A stretch of DNA of 54,511 nucleotides from Paraburkholderia humisilvae (GTDB lineage: Bacteria > Pseudomonadota > Gammaproteobacteria > Burkholderiales > Burkholderiaceae), in contig NZ_CADIKH010000046.1 in assembly GCF_902859855.1 (NCBI RefSeq), forward strand, positions 1 to 54,511. Reading direction: 5' to 3'. Under the pieces are notes generated by a model. It did no database searches and was not told the DNA's origin. It saw only the letters and a program-made list of their open reading frames with translations. This document shows, piece by piece, positions 17,172 to 25,305 of the stretch. How positions within the stretch are numbered: the stretch's first letter is position 1; each line of letters opens with the position of its first letter. The position numbers and the translations under genes are program-made.

Positions 17172-17246
17172 GATCGGATACCTCGAGAACGAGTGTGCAA
17201 GGGCATGTCGAATGGTTGAGTGGTTGCATGGTCGGACTGCCGGCGG

Positions 17247-17753
17247 CTATTGCGCAACGCGCCGAAGCTCGATGCGGCGCTCGGCGTTGAACGTGACGCT
17301 CGCACGGTTCGTGTACCGGGGATCGGCGGTCACGAGAAATTGCAGCTCATGTACGGGGTCGAACTGCGTCGACACGGCCAGCCGGTGCACGCCGGGACTC
17401 AGATAGAAGACAATGTGCTCGCCGTTCATCAGGTCAGCGACACGCTCGCCGTCGACGTAGACGAGCGCGTCGCGAAATCGCACGATGACGTTGTCGGTCC
17501 GCTCTCGCCGCACATCGACCGCGACCTTACCGACACCCGGCTCCGTGTAGTCCGGTTTGACAATGCGCTCGGCGGGCACCGCCTTGAACGGCACCGGTTC
17601 CGCAGGCGTCGCCGCACATGCGGCCACACATAGCGCGGCTACCGTCAGCGCAACACGGGCGAACGCCGTCTTCACCACGCTCGTTATTGTTTGTAACGCA
17701 CGCTCGGGCGCGTCGCGACTGCCGTGACGGACAGCAAGCAGCGGTAAGCGCAT
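17247..17753 (-). CDS. putative lipoprotein with beta-rich (PEGA-like) domain
   Basis: 168 residues from the ATG at 17753, which has GGAGA 9-10 nt upstream. A hydrophobic stretch ends in ALCVAAC, a lipobox, at about residues 40-46. This is further from the start than usual; a GTG about 24 codons later (reading VKTAFARVALTVAALC) would give a more normal signal peptide. The mature part (VYVDGERVADL, YLSPGVHRLAVST) looks like the PEGA-type surface module, in which a small sandwich binds or decorates envelope components. Function unknown. Downstream of the toxin-antitoxin pair on the same strand. Confidence 0.7.
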   Translation of the reverse strand: MRLPLLAVRHGSRDAPERALQTITSVVKTAFARVALTVAALCVAACAATPAEPVPFKAVPAERIVKPDYTEPGVGKVAVDVRRERTDNVIVRFRDALVYVDGERVADLMNGEHIVFYLSPGVHRLAVSTQFDPVHELQFLVTADPRYTNRASVTFNAERRIELRRVAQ

Positions 17754-17866
17754 CAGTCGTCTCCGTTGGCTGCTTTCAGTTTGTTCGCTGATTGTTCTTT
17801 GCGCCGCTGCTGCTCGCGCCGCCTGTTCGCATTCGCCCTGAACGATTCCATCCTGCCGATTGCATC

Positions 17867-17886
17867 GGCGGCGCCGGAGCGCCGCC
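17867..17886. repeat. GC-rich hairpin between toxin and lipoprotein genes
   Basis: GGCGGCGC (17867-17874) pairs with GCGCCGCC (17879-17886) around a 4-nt loop. It lies 20 bp past the toxin stop on the minus strand. Without a T tract it is at best a weak terminator or a transcript-stabilising end. Confidence 0.55.
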
Positions 17887-17906
17887 GCCCAGACCACGCG
17901 CTCACA

Positions 17907-18326
17907 CTATGCGTCAAACGGATTCACCACCCGCGCGCCGGTGCCCACGAAGTCGTCCGTGTTACGCGTAACGACCGTGAGGTTGTATATCAGCGCCGTC
18001 GCGGCTATCAGCTTGTCGAGCGCGTGCTCCGCGTGCGGTACACGCAGGCGGCCCCACGTTTGTGCGACATCGTCCCCGACCGTCAGGATGTGATTCGCGA
18101 ACGACTTGAGGAGCGTATCCAGCCACTCCTCCAGCCGTGCCGCCTGCTCGACGTCGCCGCGATGACGCATCAGGTCAACGCCGCGCCGCAATTCGCCGAT
18201 CGTGATGACCGACAGATACAGCTTGATCTGCTCCTTGGCCGCATGGTTAAAGAATTCCTGTACACCGGGGTGAGCCCCGCTGCGCTTGCGAATCTCGCTA
18301 ATCACATTGGTATCAATCAAATACAC
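17907..18326 (-). CDS. PIN-domain toxin ribonuclease, FitB/VapC family
   Basis: 139 residues. The PIN domain begins at once with YLIDTNVISEIRKR (first catalytic Asp and the conserved TNV), continues with VITIGELRRGV (conserved Glu) and ends with ALDKLIAATALIYNLTVVTRN (third acidic residue, then the TRN-xDF motif). VapC-type toxins are Mg2+-dependent RNases that cut specific tRNAs or rRNA. A GTG at 18326 is preferred because AGGTGAGG lies 6-8 nt upstream and it gives the family N-terminus; ATG codons at 18344-18350 are alternatives. It overlaps the antitoxin gene by 14 nt, as expected for co-translated toxin-antitoxin pairs. Confidence 0.9.
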   Translation of the reverse strand: MYLIDTNVISEIRKRSGAHPGVQEFFNHAAKEQIKLYLSVITIGELRRGVDLMRHRGDVEQAARLEEWLDTLLKSFANHILTVGDDVAQTWGRLRVPHAEHALDKLIAATALIYNLTVVTRNTDDFVGTGARVVNPFDA

Positions 18327-18555
18327 GTTTGCCCTCACCTTCATCATCATTGTTGACTCGCTCGAAATCGGCATCCGCGCCGACATCGGGCATGCTCATC
18401 AGCAGCTCGGCAAAGCTGAGCTTTTTCGGGTGGTGCAGCGCCTGCGCCAGAATTTCCCGATGCTCCGCTTCAACACTGCGGCCGTTCGCCGCCGCCTGCT
18501 TGCGCAGCCGTTGCACAAGGGCCTCATCGAGGCCTCGAACCAGCAGATTGGGCAT
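18313..18555 (-). CDS. FitA/VapB-type ribbon-helix-helix antitoxin
   Basis: 80 residues: an N-terminal ribbon-helix-helix (MPNLLVRGLDEALVQRLRKQ, then AAANGRSVEAEHREIL) typical of FitA-like antitoxins, and an acidic, flexible C-terminus that would wrap the toxin. Such antitoxins neutralise the PIN toxin and repress their own promoter as a complex. The ATG at 18555 has GGAGAG 7-9 nt upstream. A direct-repeat-like TGCTATCAATGCTATCA just upstream (about 18581-18597) could be the autoregulatory operator. Confidence 0.9.
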   Translation of the reverse strand: MPNLLVRGLDEALVQRLRKQAAANGRSVEAEHREILAQALHHPKKLSFAELLMSMPDVGADADFERVNNDDEGEGKRVFD

Positions 18556-18772
18556 GATAGATCTCTCCAGAACTTGGCATGCTATCAATGCTATCACCTC
18601 TCGACAAAATGTAAAGGGTTGGGTAGCCGGTCGCCGCCACGACGCTTGCGCCGCGTGGTCTTCCGGGTCATGATCGGCGGCGGGACGAGCCGTTTGCGCA
18701 TGGGCATCAGTAAGCCATAGGTGGAGCGCGCCGCGAAAGTCGTCCGATCGGCAACTTGTACGGGGGGCTTCA

Positions 18773-18937
18773 ATGTGGTACTTCAGCTGGATTCTCGGCA
18801 TTGGCGTCGCGTTGGGCTTTGGCATCATCAACGCGATGTGGCTCGAAGCGAAAGGCAAGTTCGCGCGCGATCCTGCAGTGCCCGCCATCGGGCATGACAC
18901 GCGTGAGCCCGCACCTGCAGCGGACGGGCCGCTATAA
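18773..18937 (+). CDS. cydX: CydX, small subunit of cytochrome bd oxidase
   Basis: A 54-residue single-pass membrane protein starting MWYFSWILGIGVALGFGIIN, with AMWLEAKGKFARD after the helix; this matches the CydX/YbgT family. CydX stabilises the haem-containing CydAB terminal oxidase in the inner membrane. The ATG has a GGGGGG ribosome site 6 nt upstream. The usual partners cydA and cydB are not upstream; the divergent toxin-antitoxin pair lies there instead. The Pro/Ala-rich tail is longer than in E. coli (37 aa). Confidence 0.9.
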   Translation: MWYFSWILGIGVALGFGIINAMWLEAKGKFARDPAVPAIGHDTREPAPAADGPL

Positions 18938-18961
18938 CCTGCTTCCGGTCATGTACGCGCC

Positions 18962-19426
18962 GTGACGTATCTCGTGTTTTTCCGCGGCCACGTGGGCACC
19001 GGCAAGACGACCGTCGCGCGGCAGATGCTTAACCCGATGATGCAGGCCAGCGGCTTACCGTTCTGCCTGCTCGACAAGGACACGCTATACGGCCGCACCG
19101 CCGCGGCGACGATGCAGGCGCTCACGGGCGACCCGCACGACCGCGACAGCCCACTTTTCCTTCAGCATTTGCGCGACCCCGAGTACCGCGGTCTGGTCGA
19201 TACCGCGCGGGACAATCTTGCGCTCGGCGTGAGTGTGCTGGCGGTCGCGCCGCTATCGCGCGAAGTGCGCGAGCGGCGGCGGTTCGATCGTGAGTGGCTC
19301 CGGGTGAGAAGTGACGTCGAGATTCGCGTCGTCTGGATCGCGACACACGAGGATGTCGCAAGAAAACGGCTCGCCGCACGTGATGGATGCGCCGCTGCGC
19401 GTCACGCTGACCGCGCAGCAGCTTGA
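18962..19426 (+). CDS. P-loop AAA-type kinase-like protein with abnormal C-terminus
   Basis: 154 residues from a GTG, 24 bp after cydX. Clear Walker A (GHVGTGKTTVARQML, about residues 9-23), then LLDKDTLYGRTAA and a region NLALGVSVLAVAPLSREVRERRR similar to small sugar-kinase/zeta-toxin-like NTPases. The VVWIATHEDVARKRLAARD segment is where this family carries its lid arginines. After it the sequence turns into Ala/Arg-rich DGCAAARHADRAAA and stops, apparently short of the usual C-terminal helix. A frameshift or 3' truncation is possible. It may have been co-transcribed with cydX. Substrate unknown. Confidence 0.7.
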   Translation: MTYLVFFRGHVGTGKTTVARQMLNPMMQASGLPFCLLDKDTLYGRTAAATMQALTGDPHDRDSPLFLQHLRDPEYRGLVDTARDNLALGVSVLAVAPLSREVRERRRFDREWLRVRSDVEIRVVWIATHEDVARKRLAARDGCAAARHADRAAA

Positions 19427-19427
19427 T

Positions 19428-19476
19428 GGTCAAAACTTCAGGTCAAAACTTCGGGTGAAGATTTCGGGTGAGACCG
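19428..19476. repeat. 13-bp tandem repeat, about 3.7 copies
   Basis: Units GGTCAAAACTTCA, GGTCAAAACTTCG, GGTGAAGATTTCG and a partial GGTGAGACCG follow directly after the kinase stop and before the convergent dehydrogenase stop at 19482. Confidence 0.85.
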
Positions 19477-19481
19477 ACGGT

Positions 19482-20579
19482 TCAGACCGTCGCCATCGCA
19501 TCGAGCGGCTGGCCTTCATACAGCTGGCCGAACCGGTTGCCGAGAAAGTCGCGCAGCAACACCTGCTCCTGCCGCACGAACCCGCTTTGCGGCAAACGCC
19601 GTTCGCGGAACAGATCGAGCACCGCGCACATCGCGCCCGCAGTCGTGATCTGGATCGCGCTCATCGGCATCCCGCATACGGTCTTCGCGAAGATCTTGCG
19701 CGTGAAAACTTCCTGCACCAGTTGGCCGTCGCGCATGCCGGTCACTGTGATGAACACCAGCACGACGTCCTGCACGGTCGACGGCACCGCGCGGCGCATA
19801 ATCGACTTCAGCGTGTCGCGATCGGTCGACAGGCGCAGATCTTCGAGCAGGAACTGCATCAGATCGCGATGGCCCGGATAGCGCACCGACTTGTAATCGA
19901 GCGATTCGACCCGGCCGGCCAGCGTTTCGCACAACGTGCCGAGCCCGCCCGACGTGTTGAACGCCTCATACTCGATGCCGTCCAGCGAAAAATGCTCGAG
20001 CCCTTCGAGTGGCTGAACCCATTGTGTACGGCTGTCGCGAATTGCTTCGCATGGCTGACAGTATTCATTGATGAGACCGTCGACACTCCACGTCAGGTTG
20101 TACTTCAACGCGTTGGTCGGAAACTCCGGCAGCGCGCCGACGCGCATCTTCACGTCGCGGATTTCGCTGAACCGGTTCGCAAGTTCATGCGCGGCGATGC
20201 CGATAAAGCCCGGCGCGAGACCGCATTGCGGCATGAACGCATGGTCCGCCCCGTCTGCGAGCGCGCGAATCGCGTGCGTGGCGCGCACGTCTTCGGTCAG
20301 ATCGAAGTAGTGAACGCCCGCGCCCTTCGCTGCGGACGCAACATTGACGGCGAGGTAGTACGGCAATGCATTGATAAGCACATCGACGCCTTGCACGGCG
20401 GCGCGCAGCGCGGTGGCATCGACGGAATCGACGCGGCGGGTCGGAATGCCCTGGGCGGCGAGCTTGTCGAGGGCGTGCTGATCGCGGTCGAGCGCGACCA
20501 CATCATAGTCGCCGGTCTCGCGCAGCATGTGAGCGATCGTGTGGCCGATCAAACCTGCACCAACGATGGCAACTTTCAT
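19482..20579 (-). CDS. saccharopine dehydrogenase family protein (lysine 6-dehydrogenase-like)
   Basis: 365 residues. A Rossmann start (MKVAIVGAGLIGHTIAHML) is followed by the family's LINALPYYLAVNVASAAK and MPQCGLAPGFIGIAAHEL segments. The size fits single-domain lysine 6-dehydrogenases or saccharopine dehydrogenases, which interconvert lysine and alpha-aminoadipate semialdehyde or saccharopine with NAD(P). The exact substrate is not provable here. The start at 20579 has an excellent ribosome site (AGGAGAAG). An Lrp/AsnC regulator gene lies upstream in the same orientation with a 268-bp gap, suggesting amino-acid-responsive control. Confidence 0.88.
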   Translation of the reverse strand: MKVAIVGAGLIGHTIAHMLRETGDYDVVALDRDQHALDKLAAQGIPTRRVDSVDATALRAAVQGVDVLINALPYYLAVNVASAAKGAGVHYFDLTEDVRATHAIRALADGADHAFMPQCGLAPGFIGIAAHELANRFSEIRDVKMRVGALPEFPTNALKYNLTWSVDGLINEYCQPCEAIRDSRTQWVQPLEGLEHFSLDGIEYEAFNTSGGLGTLCETLAGRVESLDYKSVRYPGHRDLMQFLLEDLRLSTDRDTLKSIMRRAVPSTVQDVVLVFITVTGMRDGQLVQEVFTRKIFAKTVCGMPMSAIQITTAGAMCAVLDLFRERRLPQSGFVRQEQVLLRDFLGNRFGQLYEGQPLDAMATV

Positions 20580-20847
20580 GCGCTTCTCCTTTTTTGTGAG
20601 TGTCGTGGCCGGGATCGCGCGCCGCACGGTTTGCATCCCCGCGTGGCGCCCGGCGCGCAAGCCCTGACACAAAGTTTAAGGAGAAAGACGGACAGATCCT
20701 ACGCACAGAACGCTGCGTATCGACCACTGTTTTCGACATTTCGACGAGACGACCGGCCGATTCGACCAAAGGCCGTAAAAGCGGCGTAAATGGCGGGGGC
20801 ACGCGCGCCTTGCGCAGTGCGCTGGGGGCGACGCGCCGCCCGGCCGC

Positions 20848-21321
20848 CTAGCCACGCTCGTCGCCGATCATCCCGCGATCGATCTTGCGCGCGAGGATGA
20901 TCGACGTGGTCGTGCGTTCGACGCCCGCCAGACCGCCGATCTGGTCGAGCAGCTCGTTGAGCCGGTCGGGCGAATCGGCACGCAGCCACGCGACATAGTC
21001 GAACTCGCCGCTCACCGCGCACAGCAGTTGCACCTCGGGCATCTTCGCGAGCCGCTTCTGCACGTCCGGTCCGTGTTTCGGCGCGATGATGAGGCCCACA
21101 TACGCAAATATGCTCGCGTCGAGTACGTCCTGGCCGAGCCGCACGCCATAGCCGGCAATCACGTTGGTCTTTTCGAGCCGCGCAATGCGTGCGATCACCG
21201 TCGTGCGCGCGACGCCAAGCTGGCGCGCCAGGTTCGCGACGCTTTCGCGCGCATTGTTCTGCAGCAACGCAACGAGGTTGCGGTCGAGGTCGTCGAGTTG
21301 ATCGAGGCGCGGTGGTCTCAT
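20848..21321 (-). CDS. Lrp/AsnC family transcriptional regulator
   Basis: 157 residues: N-terminal winged helix-turn-helix (LDDLDRNLVALLQNNARES, LARQLGVARTTVIARIARLE) and a C-terminal RAM/AsnC effector-binding domain (YVGLIIAPKHG, VSGEFDYVAWLRA). Members bind amino acids and form octamers or dimers on DNA. Adjacent to the lysine-type dehydrogenase gene, which is a plausible target. The ATG at 21321 has no clear Shine-Dalgarno. Confidence 0.92.
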   Translation of the reverse strand: MRPPRLDQLDDLDRNLVALLQNNARESVANLARQLGVARTTVIARIARLEKTNVIAGYGVRLGQDVLDASIFAYVGLIIAPKHGPDVQKRLAKMPEVQLLCAVSGEFDYVAWLRADSPDRLNELLDQIGGLAGVERTTTSIILARKIDRGMIGDERG

Positions 21322-21424
21322 TGAAAACGCGGGTTCAGGTTGACGGGGACGGGCCGGAGTTCGCCGATTATGCCTGTGTTCCGCACGCCGGCGCTGACCG
21401 TCGCATCAGCATGAGCCCGCGGTA

Positions 21425-21958
21425 CTAGCGCGCAGCGGTCTTTCCATACGGTTCCGGCTGTGCCGCGAACTGCCGGCCGAGCGTCTGACGCGCCCGCACG
21501 ATCCGCTTCATCACCGTGTTGACCGGCACGCCGAGCACGTGCGCCGCCTCGTCGTAACTGAGCGCTTCGACCGCGACCAGCAGCATCGCCATGCGTTGCG
21601 CATGCGGCAGTTGATCCACCGCCGCGACGATCCGCTGGCCTGGCGCGACGCAGGTGGGATCGAACGCAATCGGTTGAACGGTGCTTTGCACCTGGGGCGG
21701 CGGCTGCGCGTGCTTCCTGAGCGTGCGCGCGTTGGGCGCACGCCACTCGTCGATCCAGATCCGATAGGCAATTGCATAGATCCTGCACAGCGGCCGTATC
21801 CCGTGCAACCCGGGCCCGACACGCTGGCTGGCGCGCAAGCAGGTCTTTCGAGTGAGTTCTTCCGCATCGATCCGATCGCAGGTCATTCGACATGCGAATG
21901 TCCATAGCCTCGGCAGCAGGTCCGGAAGCATTCCGGCCAGTTCCGTCGTATTCGCCAA
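21425..21958 (-). CDS. ECF-type RNA polymerase sigma factor
   Basis: 177 residues. Region 2 (LPRLWTFACRMTCDRIDAEELTRKTCLRA) and region 4 (LPHAQRMAMLLVAVEALSYDEAAHVLGVPVNTVMKRIVRARQTL) are both present, so it should recognise -35/-10 elements of an alternative promoter class. Region 2 departs from the common DAEDLVQETFLRA consensus. A TTG start at 21958 is supported by GAGGAATC upstream and by the family N-terminus. No anti-sigma gene adjoins it. It ends about 100 bp before the Lrp gene on the same strand. Confidence 0.85.
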   Translation of the reverse strand: MANTTELAGMLPDLLPRLWTFACRMTCDRIDAEELTRKTCLRASQRVGPGLHGIRPLCRIYAIAYRIWIDEWRAPNARTLRKHAQPPPQVQSTVQPIAFDPTCVAPGQRIVAAVDQLPHAQRMAMLLVAVEALSYDEAAHVLGVPVNTVMKRIVRARQTLGRQFAAQPEPYGKTAAR

Positions 21959-22452
21959 CTTGATTCCTCAGTGGAGTGGTAGTGCGGCAACGCGCCGTGA
22001 CGGGTTGCTTTCATGATGGGCACGCGGATCCGCGTCGCGATACCAGCGCAATCGCGCATCCGGCGACGCGTGGCGAAATCGCGCATCGCATTGGCAAAAC
22101 GACTGTCCGTCACGCAATTTCATTAAACTTTTTCCGGACTGCGTCGCTTTCAGGTTAAACCTGCATTTCGTCCGTTCGTCGATCGACGCGAGACAGGTGT
22201 ATCGGTGTCCGATGCAATCGCGCAACGAGGCCCTTTCGGTGTGCCTGCGGCCAGTCAATCGGCGTAAGCTTCTATCGCGCGCCGCGCGCGCACCGTGCGA
22301 AAGGAAAGTGCCGCCGCTCTCTGCACGGCGACGCGCACGTGCTACTTCGTAAGCCAGCAGGGAATATCCAGGTGCAGCAGGTGTTGTATCGGCGCCGTCA
22401 CGCGCATTCGATGCCTGGCGTGCCGTCCCATCATCGTTGACGAGGAGCAGAT
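21959..22452. other. divergent intergenic region between ECF sigma and NCS2 permease genes
   Basis: 494 bp with no supported gene. It must hold both divergent promoters. It includes a 13-bp perfect palindrome CAGGTTAAACCTG (22151-22163), a plausible regulator site. I cannot assign start sites. Confidence 0.5.
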
Positions 22453-23796
22453 ATGCACGCGACCACGGTCCACCCGTGCGACGAACGGCTGCCCGCAGGC
22501 CGGCTGCTGACGCTTGGCTTGCAGCATGTGCTGGTGATGTACGCCGGCGCGATCGCGGTCCCGCTGATCGTCGGCAGCGCGCTGAAAATGCCGAAGGACC
22601 AGATCGCGTTCCTGATCAGCGCGGATCTGTTCGCATGCGGTATCGCCACGCTGATCCAGACGCTCGGCATCGGCATCTTCGGCATCCGGCTGCCGATCAT
22701 CATGGGTTGCACGTTCACCGCGGTCGGCCCGATGATCGCGATCGGCTCGAATCCGAACCTCGGCATCCTTGATATCTTCGGCTCGACGATCGCCTCCGGC
22801 GTGATCGGCATCCTGCTTGCGCCGGCCATCGGCAAGCTGCTGCGGCTGTTTCCGCCGGTCGTGGTCGGCACTGTGATTGCAGTGATCGGCCTGTCGCTGA
22901 TGGAAGTCGGTATCAACTGGGCAGCAGGCGGGGTTGGGAATCCTGAATACGGCAATCCGGTTTTTCTGGGTCTGGCGCTCGCCGTCCTGTTGCTGATCCT
23001 GCTCGTCAACCGCTTCGGCAAGGGCTTTATCGCGAGCATCTCCGTTCTGTTGGGCATTGTCGCCGGCTTTGCGATCGCAGCCCTCATCGGCCGCGTGAAC
23101 CTCGACGGGGTCGCCAGCGCGCCATGGATCGGCGCAGTCGTGCCGTTCCGTTTCGGCGTGCCGCACTTCGACCCGGTGTCGGTCGCGACGATGACGATCG
23201 TGATGTTCGTTACATTCATCGAATCGACCGGGATGTTCCTCGCGGTCGGCGACATGGTCGGCCGCCCGGTCGATCAGAAGGCGCTCGTGCGCGGCTTGCG
23301 CGTGGACGGTCTGGGCACGCTGATCGGCGGCATCTTCAATGCGTTTCCCTACACGTCGTTCTCGCAGAATGTCGGGCTGGTCGGCGTGACCGGCGTCAGA
23401 AGCCGCTTCGTATGCGCGACGAGCGGTGCGATTCTGATCGTGCTCGGACTCGTGCCGAAACTGGCGCAGGTGGTCGCGTCGATTCCGGCGTTCGTGCTTG
23501 GCGGCGCCGGCATCGTGATGTTCGGCATGGTCGCGGCAAACGGCATCAAGGTGTTGTCGGGCGTCGACTTCGCGAAGAATCATCACAACCTGTTCATCGT
23601 CGCGGTCAGCATCGGACTCGGGCTCGTGCCGGTGGTCTCGCCGCAGTTCTTCGCCAAGCTGCCGCCGGCGCTGTCGCCGCTTCTGCATAGCGGTATTCTG
23701 CTTGCCGCGGCTTCAGCAGTCGTGCTGAATCTGATCTTCAACGGAATACGCGGAGAACGCGCGGCACTGCGCGATATTCAGCGCATGAGCCACTGA
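22453..23796 (+). CDS. nucleobase:cation symporter-2 (NCS2) family purine permease
   Basis: 447 residues with about 14 hydrophobic segments. It shows the NCS2 features: LTLGLQHVLVMYAGAIAVPLIVG near the start (conserved QH), TFIESTGMFLAVGD in the middle (the acidic substrate-binding segment) and the QNVGLVGVTGVRSRFV signature. It resembles XanP/UacT-type xanthine or uric acid:proton symporters of the inner membrane. A strong ribosome site (GAGGAGCAG, 3 nt spacing) fixes the ATG. No purine catabolic gene adjoins it, so the substrate stays open between xanthine and urate. Confidence 0.93.
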   Translation: MHATTVHPCDERLPAGRLLTLGLQHVLVMYAGAIAVPLIVGSALKMPKDQIAFLISADLFACGIATLIQTLGIGIFGIRLPIIMGCTFTAVGPMIAIGSNPNLGILDIFGSTIASGVIGILLAPAIGKLLRLFPPVVVGTVIAVIGLSLMEVGINWAAGGVGNPEYGNPVFLGLALAVLLLILLVNRFGKGFIASISVLLGIVAGFAIAALIGRVNLDGVASAPWIGAVVPFRFGVPHFDPVSVATMTIVMFVTFIESTGMFLAVGDMVGRPVDQKALVRGLRVDGLGTLIGGIFNAFPYTSFSQNVGLVGVTGVRSRFVCATSGAILIVLGLVPKLAQVVASIPAFVLGGAGIVMFGMVAANGIKVLSGVDFAKNHHNLFIVAVSIGLGLVPVVSPQFFAKLPPALSPLLHSGILLAAASAVVLNLIFNGIRGERAALRDIQRMSH

Positions 23797-24077
23797 CACG
23801 CAACGCGCATCGCGGGTAACGGTCGCGAGCGCAGTCTGCAAGCTGACAATTCCATTCACGCGCATTGACCGTTCGTTTCGGTTGTAAGTAGTTGTCGCAA
23901 TGGCGTCGCATTGCACCGATATCGTGGTATTAATATGTATGGCAAATCGCGGGGTTGTCGCGAAACCGGGTTCAACGGCCATGGCGTTGTCGCACACATC
24001 GCATTGCGCCGCGCGATTTCGTGTTCAGATTACGTTTTCCTGCCCTACCTCGATACCAACAGACATCAGGAGTCTCG

Positions 24078-24569
24078 ATGAAAAAAACGCTCGTTTTGCT
24101 CGTTTCAGCACTCTCGATCAGCAGCGCATTCGCGCAAACCGCGGCGCCGTCCGCTGCGCCCGCGATGTCGGCCGCATCCAGCGCGGACAAGTCCGCTCGC
24201 CGTGAGGAGCGTGTCGAACAACGCATCGCTTATCTGCATCAGGCGCTCAAGATCACGCCGCAACAGGAAACGCAATGGAATGCGTTCGCTGACGTCATGC
24301 GCGGCAACGGCCAGACGATGGCGAAGCTCTTCCAGGAGCGCCACGCAAACAAGGACATCTCCGCGCTCGACAACATGAAGCAATATGCGGAGATCACGCA
24401 AGCGCATGCGGATGATATGAAGAAGCTTGTCGATGCATTCCAGCCGCTGTACGACAGCATGCCGCCGGAGCAGAAGAAGCTCGCTGACACGACATTCCGC
24501 GAAGCGCCGCCGCAAGGTGGGCGTGGTTCGCGAAGCAGCGGCAAGAAGGCCGCACCGGCCAACGAATAA
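24078..24569 (+). CDS. Spy/CpxP-like periplasmic LTXXQ-motif protein
   Basis: 163 residues. Signal peptide MKKTLVLLVSALSISSAFAQ, cleavage expected after AFA. The mature protein is helical and charged, with LKITPQQETQWNAFADVM (an LTxxQ-type motif) and a second related stretch MPPEQKKLADTTF. This is the pattern of Spy/CpxP family ATP-independent periplasmic chaperones. The start has AGGAGTCT upstream. The frame is open further upstream without support. A rho-independent terminator follows 80 bp after the stop, so it is a single-gene unit. Confidence 0.88.
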   Translation: MKKTLVLLVSALSISSAFAQTAAPSAAPAMSAASSADKSARREERVEQRIAYLHQALKITPQQETQWNAFADVMRGNGQTMAKLFQERHANKDISALDNMKQYAEITQAHADDMKKLVDAFQPLYDSMPPEQKKLADTTFREAPPQGGRGSRSSGKKAAPANE

Positions 24570-24649
24570 ACGGTCGAACCTTAAGACGGCCGACGTGTCG
24601 CGCCGCAGCAGCGCGCGCCGGACACAAGCACGGTGCGCCGGCCAATCGA

Positions 24650-24681
24650 ATGCCTGCCTCGAACGGCAGGCATTTTTGTTT
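24650..24681 (+). terminator. rho-independent terminator after the Spy-like gene
   Basis: ATGCCTGCC (24650-24658) pairs with GGCAGGCAT (24665-24673), loop 6 nt, followed by TTTTTGTTT on the plus strand. Confidence 0.92.
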
Positions 24682-24783
24682 GTCAGGCGGCCGCCGCGCG
24701 GTAATCTGGCATCATTCGGGTCCTGACGCGGCGCGATCGTCGCGACACCCCGTGCCTTTGCCCACTTCGCTGCAACGCCCGTC

Positions 24784-25221
24784 ATGATCGAATTGAAGAA
24801 CGTCGATTTACGCACCGACCCGCACGCACAACGCGTCGTAAAAGATGAAACGGTCACCGTCGAATTCGCCGGCGGCGACGGCGAACTGATGAGCCTCGAA
24901 GGCCCGAACCGCTATCGGGCCGGCGACGCGCTGATCACCGGCGCCACCGGCGAGCGCTGGGTGGTATCGCGCGATCGCTTCGATGCGAAATACGCACCGG
25001 CTGATCCCGCGACGTCGCACGGCACGCCTGGCCCCTATCGCAATCGCCCGGCAGTGGTGCTCGCAAAGCAAATGAATGACGCGTTCTCGCTCGCGCGCAC
25101 GGCCGCGGGTGGCGACGTACTGCATGGAACAGCCGGCGACTGGGTGATGCAATACGCGCCCGGCGATTACGGCGTCGTGCAGGCCGCGCGCTTTGCGAAG
25201 GTCTATCGCCGCGCGCTTTAA
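24784..25221 (+). CDS. PGDYG-motif protein
   Basis: 145 residues, soluble, no signal. It contains APGDYGVVQAARFAKVYRR at the C-terminus, the sequence that names the small PGDYG family of unknown function, preceded by GPNRYRAGDALITGATGERWVV and GTAGDWVMQY, two similar half-motifs. The repeated GD(A/W/Y) pattern suggests an internal duplication. No clear ribosome site precedes the ATG. The stop codon lies in the first unit of a tandem repeat. Confidence 0.85.
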   Translation: MIELKNVDLRTDPHAQRVVKDETVTVEFAGGDGELMSLEGPNRYRAGDALITGATGERWVVSRDRFDAKYAPADPATSHGTPGPYRNRPAVVLAKQMNDAFSLARTAAGGDVLHGTAGDWVMQYAPGDYGVVQAARFAKVYRRAL

Positions 25222-25275
25222 ACCCCGTGCGTTAAACCCCAAGCGGTAATCCCCACGCGTTAAACCCTCTGCCCG
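25218..25275. repeat. 14-bp tandem repeat, about 4 copies, over a stop codon
   Basis: TTAAACCCCGTGCG, TTAAACCCCAAGCG, GTAATCCCCACGCG and a diverged fourth unit beginning TTAAACCCTCTG. The first unit contains the TAA stop of the PGDYG gene. Confidence 0.88.
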
Positions 25276-25305
25276 CGCACACCCGGTGCGACACGAGCGT
25301 GCACG

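Noticed and set aside
22342..23688. A 448-codon minus-strand frame antisense to the NCS2 permease.
   Set aside because: Highly Asp/Arg/His-rich composition typical of antisense frames; the plus-strand permease is certain.
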